From: Globisporangium splendens
Taxonomy: Eukaryota > Oomycota > Peronosporomycetes > Pythiales > Pythiaceae
Length of the DNA stretch: 64,000 bases
Assembly (NCBI GenBank): GCA_006386115.1
Contig: VFIW01000003.1
Coordinates: forward strand, 992,001-1,056,000
Direction of reading: 5' to 3'
Shown piece after piece: positions 43,448-54,480 of this stretch. The position numbers and the translations under genes were made by a program. The notes below the pieces were generated by a model, which saw only the letters and a program-made list of their open reading frames with translations, made no database searches and was not told where the DNA came from. Every line of letters begins with the position of its first letter. Position 1 is the first letter of the stretch.

Positions 43448-45066
43448 ATGATCATGGACTCTCAAGAGCAAAATGCGCCGACTCCGACGGCCGATGGCGA
43501 TGACGCGACGACGCAGCAACAGCAGCAGGACGATGCGGCTCCTTCCGCACAAGAGCGACCTGCAGACGCACCAGCAGCAGAAGCGCCAAGCGCAGCGGAC
43601 GTGACGCACCAGCAGGTGGTGTCATGCCGCAGCGCGCTGCGCCACCGGCTCAAGAGCGACCTGCAGAGCGCGGTGCACGTGGTGGGCGCCGAGAGCTGCG
43701 TGGCGCAGATCGAGCTGCTCTTTGAGCGCACGGTGCAGTTCGGCGAGAACCAGTCGGGGCTGCTGCTGGGCTCCGTGGGCAGCGCCAAGCGCGCGATCGT
43801 GACGCAGGCCATGCGCAACCTGCGCGCCAAGCACGGCTCGTTCACGCACGTCTACCTCAACGGCACGATCCTGCAGAACGAGATCGAGGCGTTCAAGGAG
43901 ATCATCGCGCAGCTCACGCGCGACAAGGCCGTCAAGCATCCTGTGAGTGTATAGATATACGCATGTATGCATGGTTTATTGACGCATTCTGTTTGTGCAT
44001 TGATGCAGACGCTCTCGTATTGGAACATGTACGAGTATCTAAAGTCGCTCCTGGCCGAGAAGGCGGCCGCGAACGAACCTGTGATGGTGATTCTCGACGC
44101 GTTCGAGCAGTTCGCGCAGGAATCGCGCAGCGCCAAGCAGCTCCTGCTCTACAACCTGCTCGATTGGCTCCAGGTATTTCGCTGTTATCTCTGTCATCTG
44201 AAAAGTTCTTTTGAGCAAACGACTTTGTTTGTGCGTGCTAGTCCAAGGAGATCCAAATGGGTGTGCTCGGCATCAGCGACAACTTTAACGTGATCGACAA
44301 CCTGGAGAAGCGCGTGCGCTCGCGGTTCTCCAGTCTCCAGATCGTCATCGAGCGGCCGTCGTTCCACGACATCAAGAAGCTGCTCGTTGCGGCGCTCACG
44401 CTGCGCACGATCAACTGGTCTCAATTGCCCAATGCCGCAGCCTTGCGACGGCCATCTCCCGAATTCATCCAAGCATTTGACGCCAAGGTCGCCGCGTTGT
44501 TCCAGCCACCGAGTCCGTTCCACGCGAGTCTCGAGTTCGACTATGACATTGGCAAGCCGCAGGAATTCTTTCTGCGCGTCGCGGCGTCCGCCGTGTACTA
44601 CTTGTCCAAGGAGCAACCTTTCCTCAAGACCGCACACTTCGAGAAAGCCAAACGGCTGCTGGAACAAGACCACCAGCTCGCGATCCTTAGCACGATCAAC
44701 GACCACGGCATCGCGCTCATGATCGGCATGAGCCACCTGGAGAAAGACGGACAGCGCTTCTTCACGCTCGAGATGGTGTACCACCGGTGGCAGCAGTTCT
44801 ATCGGAAGCATGACCTGCTGCACCAGATGCCGACGCGCAGCGAAGCCCAGAAAGCGCTCGAGAACCTGCTCCGGCTGCAACTCGTCAAAGACGCCGGCGA
44901 CGCGTTCAAGATCGGACGCGCCAAGCACGCAGCCCCCGAGTCGCTGCAGCCGGAATACCGTGTCGTGCACTTGAACTTTGCACCACGCACGCTCGAGGGA
45001 ATGATCCGGAACCGCAGCATCAAGTGCTCCACCGCCATGGTCGAGTGGGTCGTCAATGGTTCGTGA
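43448..45066 (+). CDS. ORC4: Origin recognition complex subunit 4
   Basis: Three exons, 43448-43942, 44009-44173 and 44242-45066, give 494 residues. After a Gln/Ala-rich N-terminus (1-60) comes an AAA+ fold. The P-loop reads GSVGSAKR (108-115), retaining the Lys but lacking the third Gly and the Ser/Thr. Walker B is MVILDAFEQFA (expected DEFDLF-like). Further on are GISDNFNVIDNLEKRVRSRFS (sensor-1 and box VII) and a winged-helix C-terminus ending STAMVEWVVNGS. ORC4 is part of the nuclear complex that loads MCM helicase. The degenerate P-loop may mean weak ATP binding. Introns are 66 and 68 bp. Confidence 0.9.
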
Positions 45067-45204
45067 AGGTATTTCAGTTTGCGCGGTATAACTCGATAAT
45101 GCATGCTGTTGATGCTGTATTTTTGGAACGCCTGGGACTGCCGAAGAGATGCAACGTGCGCCATTTTCAGGACACGAGCACAGAGACTGGAAGCTGCTTG
45201 GACG

Positions 45205-47553
45205 ATGGTCGTGGACTTCGTGCTCAATGACGATGACGGCGACGACCGGAAGCAGCATCCTTCACGAAAGAAGTACCTCGTGGCGCGCCACAACGAGCAG
45301 ACCAACTCGATCTTTGACTATGTGTGCGTTCATGGCTTCTTCGTAAAGCGTTGATAATATGGAAATTGGTTCGCAAATCCGTGTGTTCCAGCAATATGCT
45401 GACATCGCGTTTCACTCTGTAGGCATTTATCGTCGTTGCTGCTGCGGAAAGTCCGCTTTGGTCAGCCGCTTGAACTTGCGATCCAGGTATCTTCATTGAT
45501 GGTTTCAGTTGTCGGCATGATGACTTGAGGCTCAAGTGCGTGGTTGCTGGTTGACACTGGTTTTGACTTTTCCTTCTTCTCCTTGTTCGCTAGAAACCGT
45601 CGAAAAACGCACACAGAACCAGCAAGAAGCTCCTCACAGACTCGTGCGACCCGAGTGCGCGCTCTCCGACAACATCGAGCTCCAAAATCGCAGGCACCAC
45701 TTTCCAGCGCGATCAACTTCAGCGGCATCGTCTTAGAAACAATCCCCACTACAACGCTACCACGAGTCGAGCTGAGCTGAACTTCGATGCATTCATCCGC
45801 TACGGTCGCTTAGTTCGCTTTCAGGCGGCCGACGGCGGGTTCTTGCTTGTCGAAAGCGATAGGTGTGCCCGGAAAGCGCCGAAAGAGTTTGCCAATGACC
45901 CGAGGACGCTTCTGCGGCTGTTTCCAACCGACCCGATCGCAACTGTCGGAAAGCAAAAGCGGATTCACTCGGGTGATTGGGTGTTTGTCGTTCAAGGCGC
46001 GTCCTCGCTTGTTCACACGGACCACGGCGTCGCACACGCCGACTCGGACGAGATGCTTGAAGGTCCACCACACCTCGTGAACGAAGTTAGTGATCATGAT
46101 GCAGCAGCATCAGCGGTGTTGACGATGGACAAGCACACGCAGCATTGTCTTCTCTTGGGAGCAAACAGGCGATCCGAAAGAAGCAGTTGGAGCAAACGTT
46201 TGTGCAGGTGCACGAAATCATGCCCACGATGGTCTGGTGTCTCAAGAAAGTCCCATCGACCGCTGCCACCACCAGTTGTAGTAGTAGTCTCTCTTCTTCT
46301 CATACTGCAAAAAAAAGCGAACCAGATTTCCAAAAAGTTGTCGAGACGAAAAAGGACGTGTGCTTCCAAAATGGTAGCCGATTTCAACTTTTCCAGAACA
46401 CCCACGTGATCTGCTACGAGATGCTGCTTCCCAAAGAAGACGAAGCAAACCCTGCATTGAAGCGAAAATCGAGTGTCACATCATCCGTTCCGTCGAGACC
46501 TTCATCGTCATATTCAGATAGCACCGAGAGTACGGCACCAGTATCCCCAGCAGTAGCGAGCGAGCGAAGCAACGTGCTGGGGCCATCATCTGAATCGCCT
46601 GGGAGTTCACGTTCTTCTTTCACCCACGTGTGGCTCCACGAATCAACATTTGCGTTCACATATCACCCGACAAAGTGTTCATGCCGCGACGGCCAAAAGC
46701 GATTGTGGGAGAACACATGGACAATTTGCGATGTCGACGACTACGGCAAGTCCACTCGATCAAGCCTTCCACAAGCCTCCGCTGCTGCAATTCTCCCACC
46801 TGCTCGACGCGCAAAATCCTACCTTTCGTCTACAGAAACACTGTTGAGCGATCGCCACTCCCAGAAGAAAAACGTCATCGTCGCGATCAAAAGCAGCACC
46901 ACCAACCTGTTGCACTGGACGACTTTTCCCCGAAAGCAGAGCTTCGGCAAGCGCGTGCGGCTCGGATCATCGTGCGATTCTTTCGGCGTGTTTGTCGAGA
47001 TAAGATCACAGAATCGCGCGTCGACGAATTTCTTCGGCGAAGACGGCGTACGCAAACGCAGAAGAAGCACGAGGACGTCGAGTTGAACGCCACAGAGCAA
47101 ACGCGCCTCCTACAATGTTACAACCCACATATCTATGCGAATGATTACCACTTCGACGCACACTCACTGACTGCTAAAACAAACTCAACTCCAGTGCGCG
47201 GCATCGCGTTTGCGAACTTTACCAATAGTGCGGAAACGGATCGTCAAAAGCTGGCAACGCTAAAATGCGAGGTGGATTTTCTCAACAAGGACTGGTTGCG
47301 CACTGAGCAGCATGCGATTGGTAAATTGTTACGGTCTCCGCAACAAATGTACGCGAATCGGCCACTCACTTCTTCATCCTCGACGCCAACACGGCTCCGC
47401 GCAAACCGCGAAAAGGAGAAGCAGCTCCATGTTGAGATGCAAATGGCCAAGCGGGACCCGCCAAATTTCCACTTTGGAAGCCTTCAAACGCGTCCACGCA
47501 CGGCTCCAATGGCAACGGAGCTGCTCCGGCACCATCCCAGCAAATCCACATAA
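45205..47553 (+). CDS. Unknown protein with IQ-like motif, five exons
   Basis: Model: exons 45205-45323, 45423-45486, 45594-46085, 46169-46749 and 46836-47553, giving 657 residues. Phases agree at every join (for example FDYV-HLSSLLLRKVRFG and ELAIQ-KPSKN). A segment at about 105-165 (FIRYGRLVRFQAADGGFL ... IHSGDWVFVV) has the look of a beta-trefoil/MIR-type fold. A helix ARIIVRFFRRVCRDK near the middle of the last exon resembles an IQ calmodulin-binding motif. A coiled coil follows. The fourth intron has a weak donor (gtccac) and is the least certain junction. Cilium or centrosome roles are common for such proteins but nothing here proves one. The start is 138 bp after ORC4. Confidence 0.6.
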
Positions 47554-47587
47554 CACGAACACTCATGACGAACTCTGGCTACACATC

Positions 47588-49444
47588 TTACAGCGCTTCG
47601 GAAAGATTTGTGCCGATCAGCAACCACTTGTCCTTGACGCTCGAGGAGCACCCTCCGGGTCGTGCAACTGGGATAAAGTGAAACGGTTCATAGATTTTGA
47701 CGAGCATGTTTGACTTGGTGTCCAAATGGCTCGAGGTTGGAGACGTGAACACGACCTTCACCCGCGCTCGATCCTGTTGGTGCCACGGTACAATAACCTC
47801 TGGGCTGATAGTGTGCACGGACGCTTCGTAGATTGTCTGACTTGAGTGTGGACATTGCCGCCGCAAGCGAATGACAACGTAAGGACGCTCCGAGACGTTA
47901 TCCAGACCAGCATGTTGAACCGCGCTTTCCTTGCTCTGCAAGAGTGTTTGGTCATGCGAGCGCAACACCGTGAGATCGCGGTTGGAGCGACGGATGGCTT
48001 TGGCGACAGCGGCACCGAGATCTCCGCGAATTTTCTTCACGACCGCCGCGGGATCAGACTTGTGCTTCTTCCTAGATGCCGCATTGGGTTTCGATGGCGA
48101 AAAGAATAGCGTCTCGAATCTTTCTTCGCGCATCTGACGCTCCGTGTCCGCGATCGCATCGTCGTTCTCGACAGCAGCAGAGGATTCGTTCAGCTATACA
48201 TTGAAAAAGTACAAGAAGATCAGTGACTCATAGGAGCACAATCTACAAAGCATAGCGTTCTCATTCTGCACATAAGATGGGGATTTCAAGTTCGTACAAT
48301 TGATGCGTGAGCTGGTGGATCATAGTCGCTGCTTGGTTTCTGCTGTTGCGAGAGTAGTGTCGCGCGCAACAGCACGTCAGACAACCGCCGTCTTTTTGGC
48401 GCGTGACTGTCCGCTTCTCCTTGCGACTGCATTAGCGAGCTCGGCAGCGATGATCTGTTGTGTTCGTTCAAACAGCATCTGCTGTCAGTCTTGCACAAGT
48501 AAAAGAAAAAGTGACACAAAAGCAACATGAAATCGATACCTTCTTGGAGTAGTCTGCGGTCGTGTTTGTGCCTGCGGTGGATTCGCGACGGATTTGCGCC
48601 GGTTGGTGGCTTTCTTTTTCGCAGAAACGGTGGACTTTTGGCTCCATCGCGACGGACGCGCATCCGCAGCTTCACAGCTGAGTCTTGCGGTGCTTTTTCT
48701 GGAGGACGAGATAGCGACAGGTTTCGCGAGCTTTCTTGCCTCACTATCAGCAGCGGACGATGTGGTTGTGCCGTTCGAGTCTTGACTTTCACGCGCGCTC
48801 CGCAAAAGAGCAAACTGCTGACGCTTAGGCGGGCTGTGCCGCACAGGCATTGTGCTTTTCAGTAACGCCGGCTTCACGAGCTTCTTTGGAACGGAGGGTT
48901 CGTCATTGATGAAAGACGCCTCATATCGAGCAGTTGAGCGCTTTTCCTCCACTTCATCGTTGACAACGTCAACAGGCGTCGGTTTGCGAGGCGCTGCCTG
49001 CAAAAGCGACGCGAACGGGTTTTCATTGTATTCATCATCTTCTCCACCGCTGCCATCTGCGTACACGTAAAGATCACGAACATGATGTGAGTGAAGCAAC
49101 CCATGTAATGACGCATCCTCAGCATGCAATTGGCTGACACAAATGCGCACAGACATGTACGCACCCAAGTCAAAGAGCGGCTGCTGGTGGAAAATCTCTT
49201 TCGGGCGCTCTAAGATGCCGTTCGCCACTCCAGCGGTGGTCGCTCGCGCCAAGCTGCCGTTGCCTCCTGCCCGATGCTTCTGACCCTGACGCTGCGGATT
49301 CTTCTGCGGCGCGGGCGAGTGGAGCAGCAGCGTGTGACGCCGCGAGCCTGCGTCCAGATCGTAGTACACGACGCGCTCGTCATCGCCACCGCCGCCGCCG
49401 CCGTTGCTCTTCTTTCGCGCCGCGTTCGCCAACCTGCTACTCAT
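47588..49444 (-). CDS. Unknown nuclear-type protein, multi-exon
   Basis: The first exon (49444-48540) encodes about 301 residues of mostly disordered, Arg/Ser-rich sequence with an acidic patch (GGEDDEYNENPF). The last exon (48193-47588) encodes 201 residues: a basic stretch, a helical part (LGAAVAKAIRRSNRDL) and a beta-rich end (YVVIRLRRQC ... MLVKIYEPFHFIPV ... LLIGTN). The middle (48489-48194) is unresolved, because two overlapping frames both look protein-like. The C-terminal beta segment faintly recalls OB-fold-like ends of DNA-repair scaffolds, but I do not recognise a family. The stop is 34 bp from that of the convergent IQ-like gene. Confidence 0.55.
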
Positions 49445-49582
49445 TGTGTGCGTATTGCTTTTTCACGAGTGCCATTTGCGCGCGAAGCAATTGGTGGTGA
49501 CATTCTTAATAGTGGACTCTACGTCTTGAATAGAAGACCTCTGTTGGAACCATCACTCTTGCGTGCCATTTTTTGAAGCCGT

Positions 49583-49945
49583 TTATCCGACATGGCTACA
49601 TTTTCTTCCGCTAAAGTCCGCTGGTGATAGACAATGATGAACCAGAAGGAACAAAGAGATGCTTTGCGCTTTCATTACGGAGGAGAATTGTGAATACGTT
49701 TGTGCAGTGCACCCGAGCCAGGTCTCGACATACGGGTCGCCTGCAATCTGCGCGATCAGCGCTGCACGCATCGCGATGAAACTTGGATCGGGGACACAGG
49801 AAATCACCTGCATGCGCGCGTTACAGCAGATTCCAGATGCACTGCCAAGCGTGCACGCCTTGCACATGACTCTGCTGCAGAGTGTGTCGGTACTATAGAG
49901 AGTTGCAGCACAGCTTTTGATGTCGAGTGTCAGATTTTTTCGCAC
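49583..49945 (-). pseudogene. WLGC-family remnant d (C-terminal end only)
   Basis: On the minus strand the frame contains LGSASGICCNARMQVISC and DPYVETWLGC, which align with NSTGVCFNSRMAVVSC and EEAWLGC at the end of WLGC copy a. The frame continues for about 35 codons beyond WLGC without similarity. No upstream exons are seen within about 400 bp, so this is a detached 3' fragment 14 kb from the main cluster. Confidence 0.7.
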
Positions 49946-50360
49946 AAGGTCGCATCGATCGAGCTCAGAAAGGCATGGTCGACCTCACTCATTCGTGCAC
50001 TTGTGCAAGTCACCACTGGTTCGTCAGCACGAGACAACCATTTCGAGAGAGCCGAGTCCTGTGCACTTGCTTCCTCCACGTCTCTCAATGCAGTAAGTAG
50101 AAGGACTGGAGTGACACGTCAGAACAACAATTCGATAAATTTATCTGTAGCAGGCGCATGATGCGCGCGCCATCGTGGTTGGCTCCGCCATTTCCACTCC
50201 GCACTTCGGTCTCTATCTTGCTGATTGCTCTCCATTGTCCAACTGCACTCTAATAGTGCACTCTGTGCTTCAAATACAAGTTCTATTGAGACCATCACTC
50301 TGGCATGTCATTAGAGTTTTGGTCCGACGTCACCTCAACACACCCTGTTTTGATTTTTAG
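49946..50360. other. Intergenic, nothing recognised
   Basis: About 415 bp with weak internal similarity between 49510-49560 and 50270-50315 (both carry gttgaaccatcact/attgagaccatcact-like stretches), which hints at a small duplicated segment. No gene. Confidence 0.3.
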
Positions 50361-50654
50361 TCAGCATTCCGATGCAAACGCCTCCTTTCTTATGTCAGTG
50401 CATCCCAGTTGTAACAGCGATGTTGTGTCGGTTTCTCGCATGTAACTTGCGTTTCGAGCTCGCTTCGTGGAAGCTTCCGTGAACGATGCGTCGCAACTCA
50501 TGCGGGAGGTGCACATGGCTGCATCCGACGATCTCATCTGGTGGCTGCGCGCTGTCATCTGCGGGAGAAGATCGCGTGCGGATGACGCTGTAGTTGGAGA
50601 CGGCATGACGCACATTATTAACAGCACCGCAAGCGGACTCCAATGGGGATGCAT
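50361..50654 (-). CDS. Candidate small secreted protein (97 residues)
   Basis: The frame begins MHPHWSPLAVLLIMCVMPS, which has the n-h-c layout of a signal peptide with likely cleavage after TTASSA (about residue 26). The remaining ~70 residues are Ser/Thr-rich with four Cys (MC, SC, GC and the C-terminal EC). No RxLR, LFLAK or YxSL effector motif is present. It might be an apoplastic effector-like protein or a chance frame; no splice evidence or homologue is available. Confidence 0.35.
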   Translation of the reverse strand: MHPHWSPLAVLLIMCVMPSPTTASSARDLLPQMTARSHQMRSSDAAMCTSRMSCDASFTEASTKRARNASYMRETDTTSLLQLGCTDIRKEAFASEC

Positions 50655-51165
50655 GCGCGCATGATGGACTGCTTGGCTGCTGTTGAGACAGAGAGGGAGC
50701 TCAGCCAGGATGCGAAACAGACGTTGGGCGATATGCGATGCCGCGCAACGTGGCCTCTGTATGCGAATATGAACTCCATCCATATGGTGGTGCTTTGAAA
50801 AAACCATTCACTGGTGCTCTCGTGATTGTGGTTTCGCTATGTGCCTATTTTTTCATTTGGTGGCTGACTTACCCAAGGTCCCAGCATCACAAAAAATGTC
50901 CGGAATAATTTACATGCTGGCATTATTGAGCGAAAACTTATATGCTATGGTCTGCTGCTGAAATGTGAAAAACCCAAACGGAGTGGGGAAATATTTGCTG
51001 CGATCAAGCTGCCTTGAGGATGTATATGCTACTTACTGATGCGTTGCTGGGCTGACGAAGGTGACAGCTCGAGGGGGAGGAGCGGAGGGCTGGGATTTTT
51101 TCCACAAATTTGAGCGCCTGCGGCTTGCAGTTTATAGGGTGGAGACTGGAGACCGGAGGTTTATC
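50655..51165. other. Intergenic, nothing recognised
   Basis: About 510 bp, AT-rich toward the right, probably 3' flank of the next minus-strand gene and promoter of the small secreted candidate. Confidence 0.35.
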
Positions 51166-51945
51166 TTATGGCACGGGCATGTACTGCTTGCTTTCCACGC
51201 GGAGCGCGTCTCGGCGGCGGCGCAGGTACACGACCACGTAGTTGTAGGACGCGTAGAGACCGATGCAGAAAAACGGGAACACGAGGAACCACATGAGTGG
51301 CGAGCCGATGTCGCTGCCGGATGTCAGCGTCGACGCTTGCTTTGCTTGATCGATCGCTGCTGGTACCGCCGCTGCCACCGGGTGGTTGCGAAGTCCTGTG
51401 TTGTGATGCTTGGTGTAGTGGATCGACACCTCCATGGACGAATCGTCTTCGTCACCGGCGCGCGGGCTGTTGTTCATTGCTGGGAGCGGATCCACGGCAG
51501 TCGCTTCGTCGCTTGTGTGCACACTGCTCTTTTGCTTCACGAAGCTCTCCACGAGACTCTCGATACACGCTGGCGAGAGCGCTTCGATGTTCTTCGCCAT
51601 ACACATCTGCACATTCTGCATCGCGTGCGTGATCTTCTCCCTTTCGACACCCATCGGCGCGTTCTCGAGCAGGATCAGGATGTTGGCTTCCGAGTTGCAG
51701 TATGTCGCGAGGTCGGAGGCGCACGCGTCCAGGCGCACTGCGTCGTAGCGGGTCATGTCGATTGCCGATGCTGGTACTGGTTCGACCGAGTTGTTGCTGG
51801 TGGTGTTGCCTTCGTTCGGCAATGCGGATTCTGCGTCTGCTGCCGTGTGCTCAATCTCGGCAGCCAGGTGCGCGGCCACGAGGCGTCGTCGCTGGGCGTC
51901 CGATTGTGGCGGCGCATAGCCGCTCGTGCTCGAGTGGCGGACCAT
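51166..51945 (-). CDS. Single-pass membrane protein with Cys-rich helical region, unknown
   Basis: A 259-residue product. The first ~70 residues are polar. A segment at about 75-140 has Cys spaced as C-x(6)-C, then CMAKN and LSPACIESLVESF, which resembles the Cys-rich repeat of Golgi GLG1-type proteins (CxxN...LSxxC). A Ser/Asp-rich linker follows, then one transmembrane helix near 222-245 (MWFLVFPFFCIGLYASYNYVV) and a short basic tail RRRR. Topology is therefore type I-like with a cytosolic tail, although no N-terminal signal peptide is obvious. A longer start at 52032 (29 extra residues) is in frame. Confidence 0.65.
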   Translation of the reverse strand: MVRHSSTSGYAPPQSDAQRRRLVAAHLAAEIEHTAADAESALPNEGNTTSNNSVEPVPASAIDMTRYDAVRLDACASDLATYCNSEANILILLENAPMGVEREKITHAMQNVQMCMAKNIEALSPACIESLVESFVKQKSSVHTSDEATAVDPLPAMNNSPRAGDEDDSSMEVSIHYTKHHNTGLRNHPVAAAVPAAIDQAKQASTLTSGSDIGSPLMWFLVFPFFCIGLYASYNYVVVYLRRRRDALRVESKQYMPVP

Positions 51946-52158
51946 CGTGGTCGTCGTCTTGTGTCGCTTTTCTTGTGCGCGCGTTGGAAAATGAAGCTGC
52001 TCAAGAGAGGCAAACGAGGCACCAGAGAGCATGCGCTGTTGCTGTGTATCTGCTCACAAGGGTCACTCAGTGCCTCCCAGTAAAAGCGCCAGATGGTGGT
52101 GACCATTTTTCTTCATCGGAACAGAAACCATACTGAACACAAGAGAGCCGAGTTGCGA

Positions 52159-52476
52159 TAGAAACGGTGGTTAGAAACGAGGTTTAGAAACCGAGAAGGA
52201 GGAAACTGTGCTGCAAGCAAGAGAAAGTGTGTTGAGGACAATTAGAAACTCTTGTCGTTAGAAATGGATCCTTTGTAAAAGGAACTTCAAGTGTTAGACA
52301 TCCCACTCCAAAGAAATGTAACATAACCGACATTTCGTACACAAACGGGGCAGGTTGCACGACGGACTCGCATCGTCGCGAGGCAGCACGTATGAGCGAC
52401 CGACAGCTCCGGCTTGCATGGTCTGCTGGATGGATTTTAGAAACGGCAGCTTTCAAGTAGAAATCGATATAGAAAT
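52159..52476 (+). repeat. Cluster of eight TAGAAA motifs in divergent promoter
   Basis: TAGAAA occurs at about 52159, 52172, 52184, 52243, 52259, 52439, 52458 and 52470, usually as ttagaaac or tagaaatg, all on the plus strand. It lies between the divergent membrane-protein and MINDY genes. Such density in 320 bp is unlike the neighbouring intergenic DNA. Confidence 0.6.
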
Positions 52477-52733
52477 GGAAACTCAAGTGGTTGAGATCGA
52501 AACTGCATTTTTAAACACAGCAACCTTGGAGTTTCTATCTCTATCTTGATAAAAGTTGAAGCTCCCATCAATCTTCAGTGAACGCATTTTAAACAGGGTG
52601 TTTTGTTACATTGTATCTGGATTAGCAAAAGCAAACAGCTTGATTTACTACAAGAAACAGGAAGTTTGAATGACAATCTCTCCTCCTTTTGTGCACAAGA
52701 AAGAAATCCTCCCTATTGAGCGTCAACACGAAT

Positions 52734-54380
52734 ATGACGCGGGTGCTGAGCGCGACGGAGCGGCGCGAGTTGCTGCGGCTCATGTGGCCGCAGCGCGTGG
52801 ACGACGCGGTGCCGCACCAGGACACGCAGCGCTGGTACCAGCAGGGCTTCGAGTTCCAGACGGCGGCGTCCGTGTTCCCGCTGGGGCTGGTGCAGGGCCA
52901 CGGTGGTCCCTGCGGCGTCTTGGCTGCAGTCCAAGCCGAGATCTTGCGGCTGTTCCTGTTCGAGTACCAGAATGCGAATGCAAGACAAGGCAAGGCGCCA
53001 GTGAAGCCCCTTTCGGAGCTGCTGGCACAGGTCGCGGACGCAGGCGAAGCCGCACAGAATGCGCTCTTGACAGAAGCCATCGCCTCAGTGCTCATGCGCT
53101 GCGGTTCTCGCCATGGAAGCGGTCCCTACGCTGTGCATGTCGTCGTGTTGTTTTCGACGGCAACAAGTGAACAAGATCCCGTGTATGAAGAGGTTGTCGT
53201 CCAAGTCGCAAGTCCGCGCGAACCGGAGTTGCTGCGCGTCATTCACGAGCGTTTGCAAGCGTTCCGGTCGTCCCACGGAGTGATGAACTTCATGCTCAGT
53301 GCGCTGCGAACGAAGGGCGTCGAGCAGATTCGAGGCGACATGGACGACCTCGAAGCGGCGCTGACGGGCCAGTTCGGCCACTGCTCGCAGGAGCTGTTGA
53401 ATTTCCTGTTGACAGGCGCGGCGGTCTCCAATGTGTTTGATGGGGATGTGCCCATGGGGGACTCCGGACTCATGCTGCATGGGATCCCAGAGCGCGCACG
53501 CGTGGGGTACTTGACGCACTTGGAGGCATTGCGGTATTGTCAGGTTGGGAGCTACTACAAATCCCCGATTTACCCAGTTTGGGTGATCGGGAGCACGTCC
53601 CACTTCAGTGTCGCGTTTGCGTTGGACCCAGCGGTGTGTGAAGAATCGACGTCGGAGATGCTCTTCCAGCGGGTTCAGCGGGTGTTCAAGTCTTTTGACT
53701 CGATGGAGACGGGGTTTATAGATATCGCCGTGCTCGCGGAGTCGCTCAAGCAGCTCGGGGTGTCTGGTGAGATCGTCTCGAATGACTACTGGATGGCACG
53801 ACTACTTGGCCGTCTCGAAGTCGCTGGCGCGGGCATAATTCTTTGGGACGAATACTGGAAAGTTATCTCGGTGTTGCTGCACACAAACGATTTGGAGCTC
53901 GCGCTCAGTGGAAACTACCAGGTTGCGTCGAGCGGAGGTACTGAGAGTGGTGGCAGCGGCTCGCATCGTCCGCGATCAGATTCTGATATTGCGCGAGAGC
54001 TACAGGCGCAATTTGACGCAGAAGACCGTGGTGGACAGTCTGATGGCACCGTTACAACGTCTCCACATACTGTCGCGCCAAGTCAAGAGGAAGTGGCACC
54101 GACGTCGCAGGAGTTTGAGTTATATTACTACAACGGTCTTGGAAGTCAGTCAGGGACCACTGGATCGACGTCAAGTGGAAACGGTGGGCGGCATCCGCAG
54201 CTCTCGAAGTGCAGCATCACGATCCCCGCGAACGTGAACTTCATCGGCAAATCGGTTCCCATTTTCGAGACTGGAACAAGCGGTGGATACGGTTGTCCGC
54301 CTTTGGAAGAGGTGATTAAGACCAAGTGGACGAGTGCGAGAATAAACTGGTTCGGGCAACCGGTTCCAAGTATCGACTAG
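52734..54380 (+). CDS. MINDY-type deubiquitinase (FAM188/MINDY-3-like)
   Basis: A 548-residue single-exon gene. The catalytic Cys lies in QGHGGPCGVLA (C60), with the Gln of the oxyanion hole seven residues before, and the catalytic His in GSTSHFSVAFA (H290). These are diagnostic of the MINDY family of cysteine proteases that trim Lys48-linked ubiquitin chains. After the His comes an EF-hand-like region (about 305-385), FKSFDSMETGFID, as known in MINDY-3. A Ser/Gly-rich linker follows, then a conserved-looking tail (IPANVNFIGKSVPIFE). The ATG at 52734 is the first in frame. Cytosolic or nuclear location is expected. Confidence 0.88.
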   Translation: MTRVLSATERRELLRLMWPQRVDDAVPHQDTQRWYQQGFEFQTAASVFPLGLVQGHGGPCGVLAAVQAEILRLFLFEYQNANARQGKAPVKPLSELLAQVADAGEAAQNALLTEAIASVLMRCGSRHGSGPYAVHVVVLFSTATSEQDPVYEEVVVQVASPREPELLRVIHERLQAFRSSHGVMNFMLSALRTKGVEQIRGDMDDLEAALTGQFGHCSQELLNFLLTGAAVSNVFDGDVPMGDSGLMLHGIPERARVGYLTHLEALRYCQVGSYYKSPIYPVWVIGSTSHFSVAFALDPAVCEESTSEMLFQRVQRVFKSFDSMETGFIDIAVLAESLKQLGVSGEIVSNDYWMARLLGRLEVAGAGIILWDEYWKVISVLLHTNDLELALSGNYQVASSGGTESGGSGSHRPRSDSDIARELQAQFDAEDRGGQSDGTVTTSPHTVAPSQEEVAPTSQEFELYYYNGLGSQSGTTGSTSSGNGGRHPQLSKCSITIPANVNFIGKSVPIFETGTSGGYGCPPLEEVIKTKWTSARINWFGQPVPSID

Positions 54381-54480
54381 AGCATCAATCAGCATGATTG
54401 ATAAGTCTCAATAATGAAACTGGGGTTGAAGACTGTTAGAATGAACCGTTGTATTGCCGACAAGAACAGCAACCTTAAGC

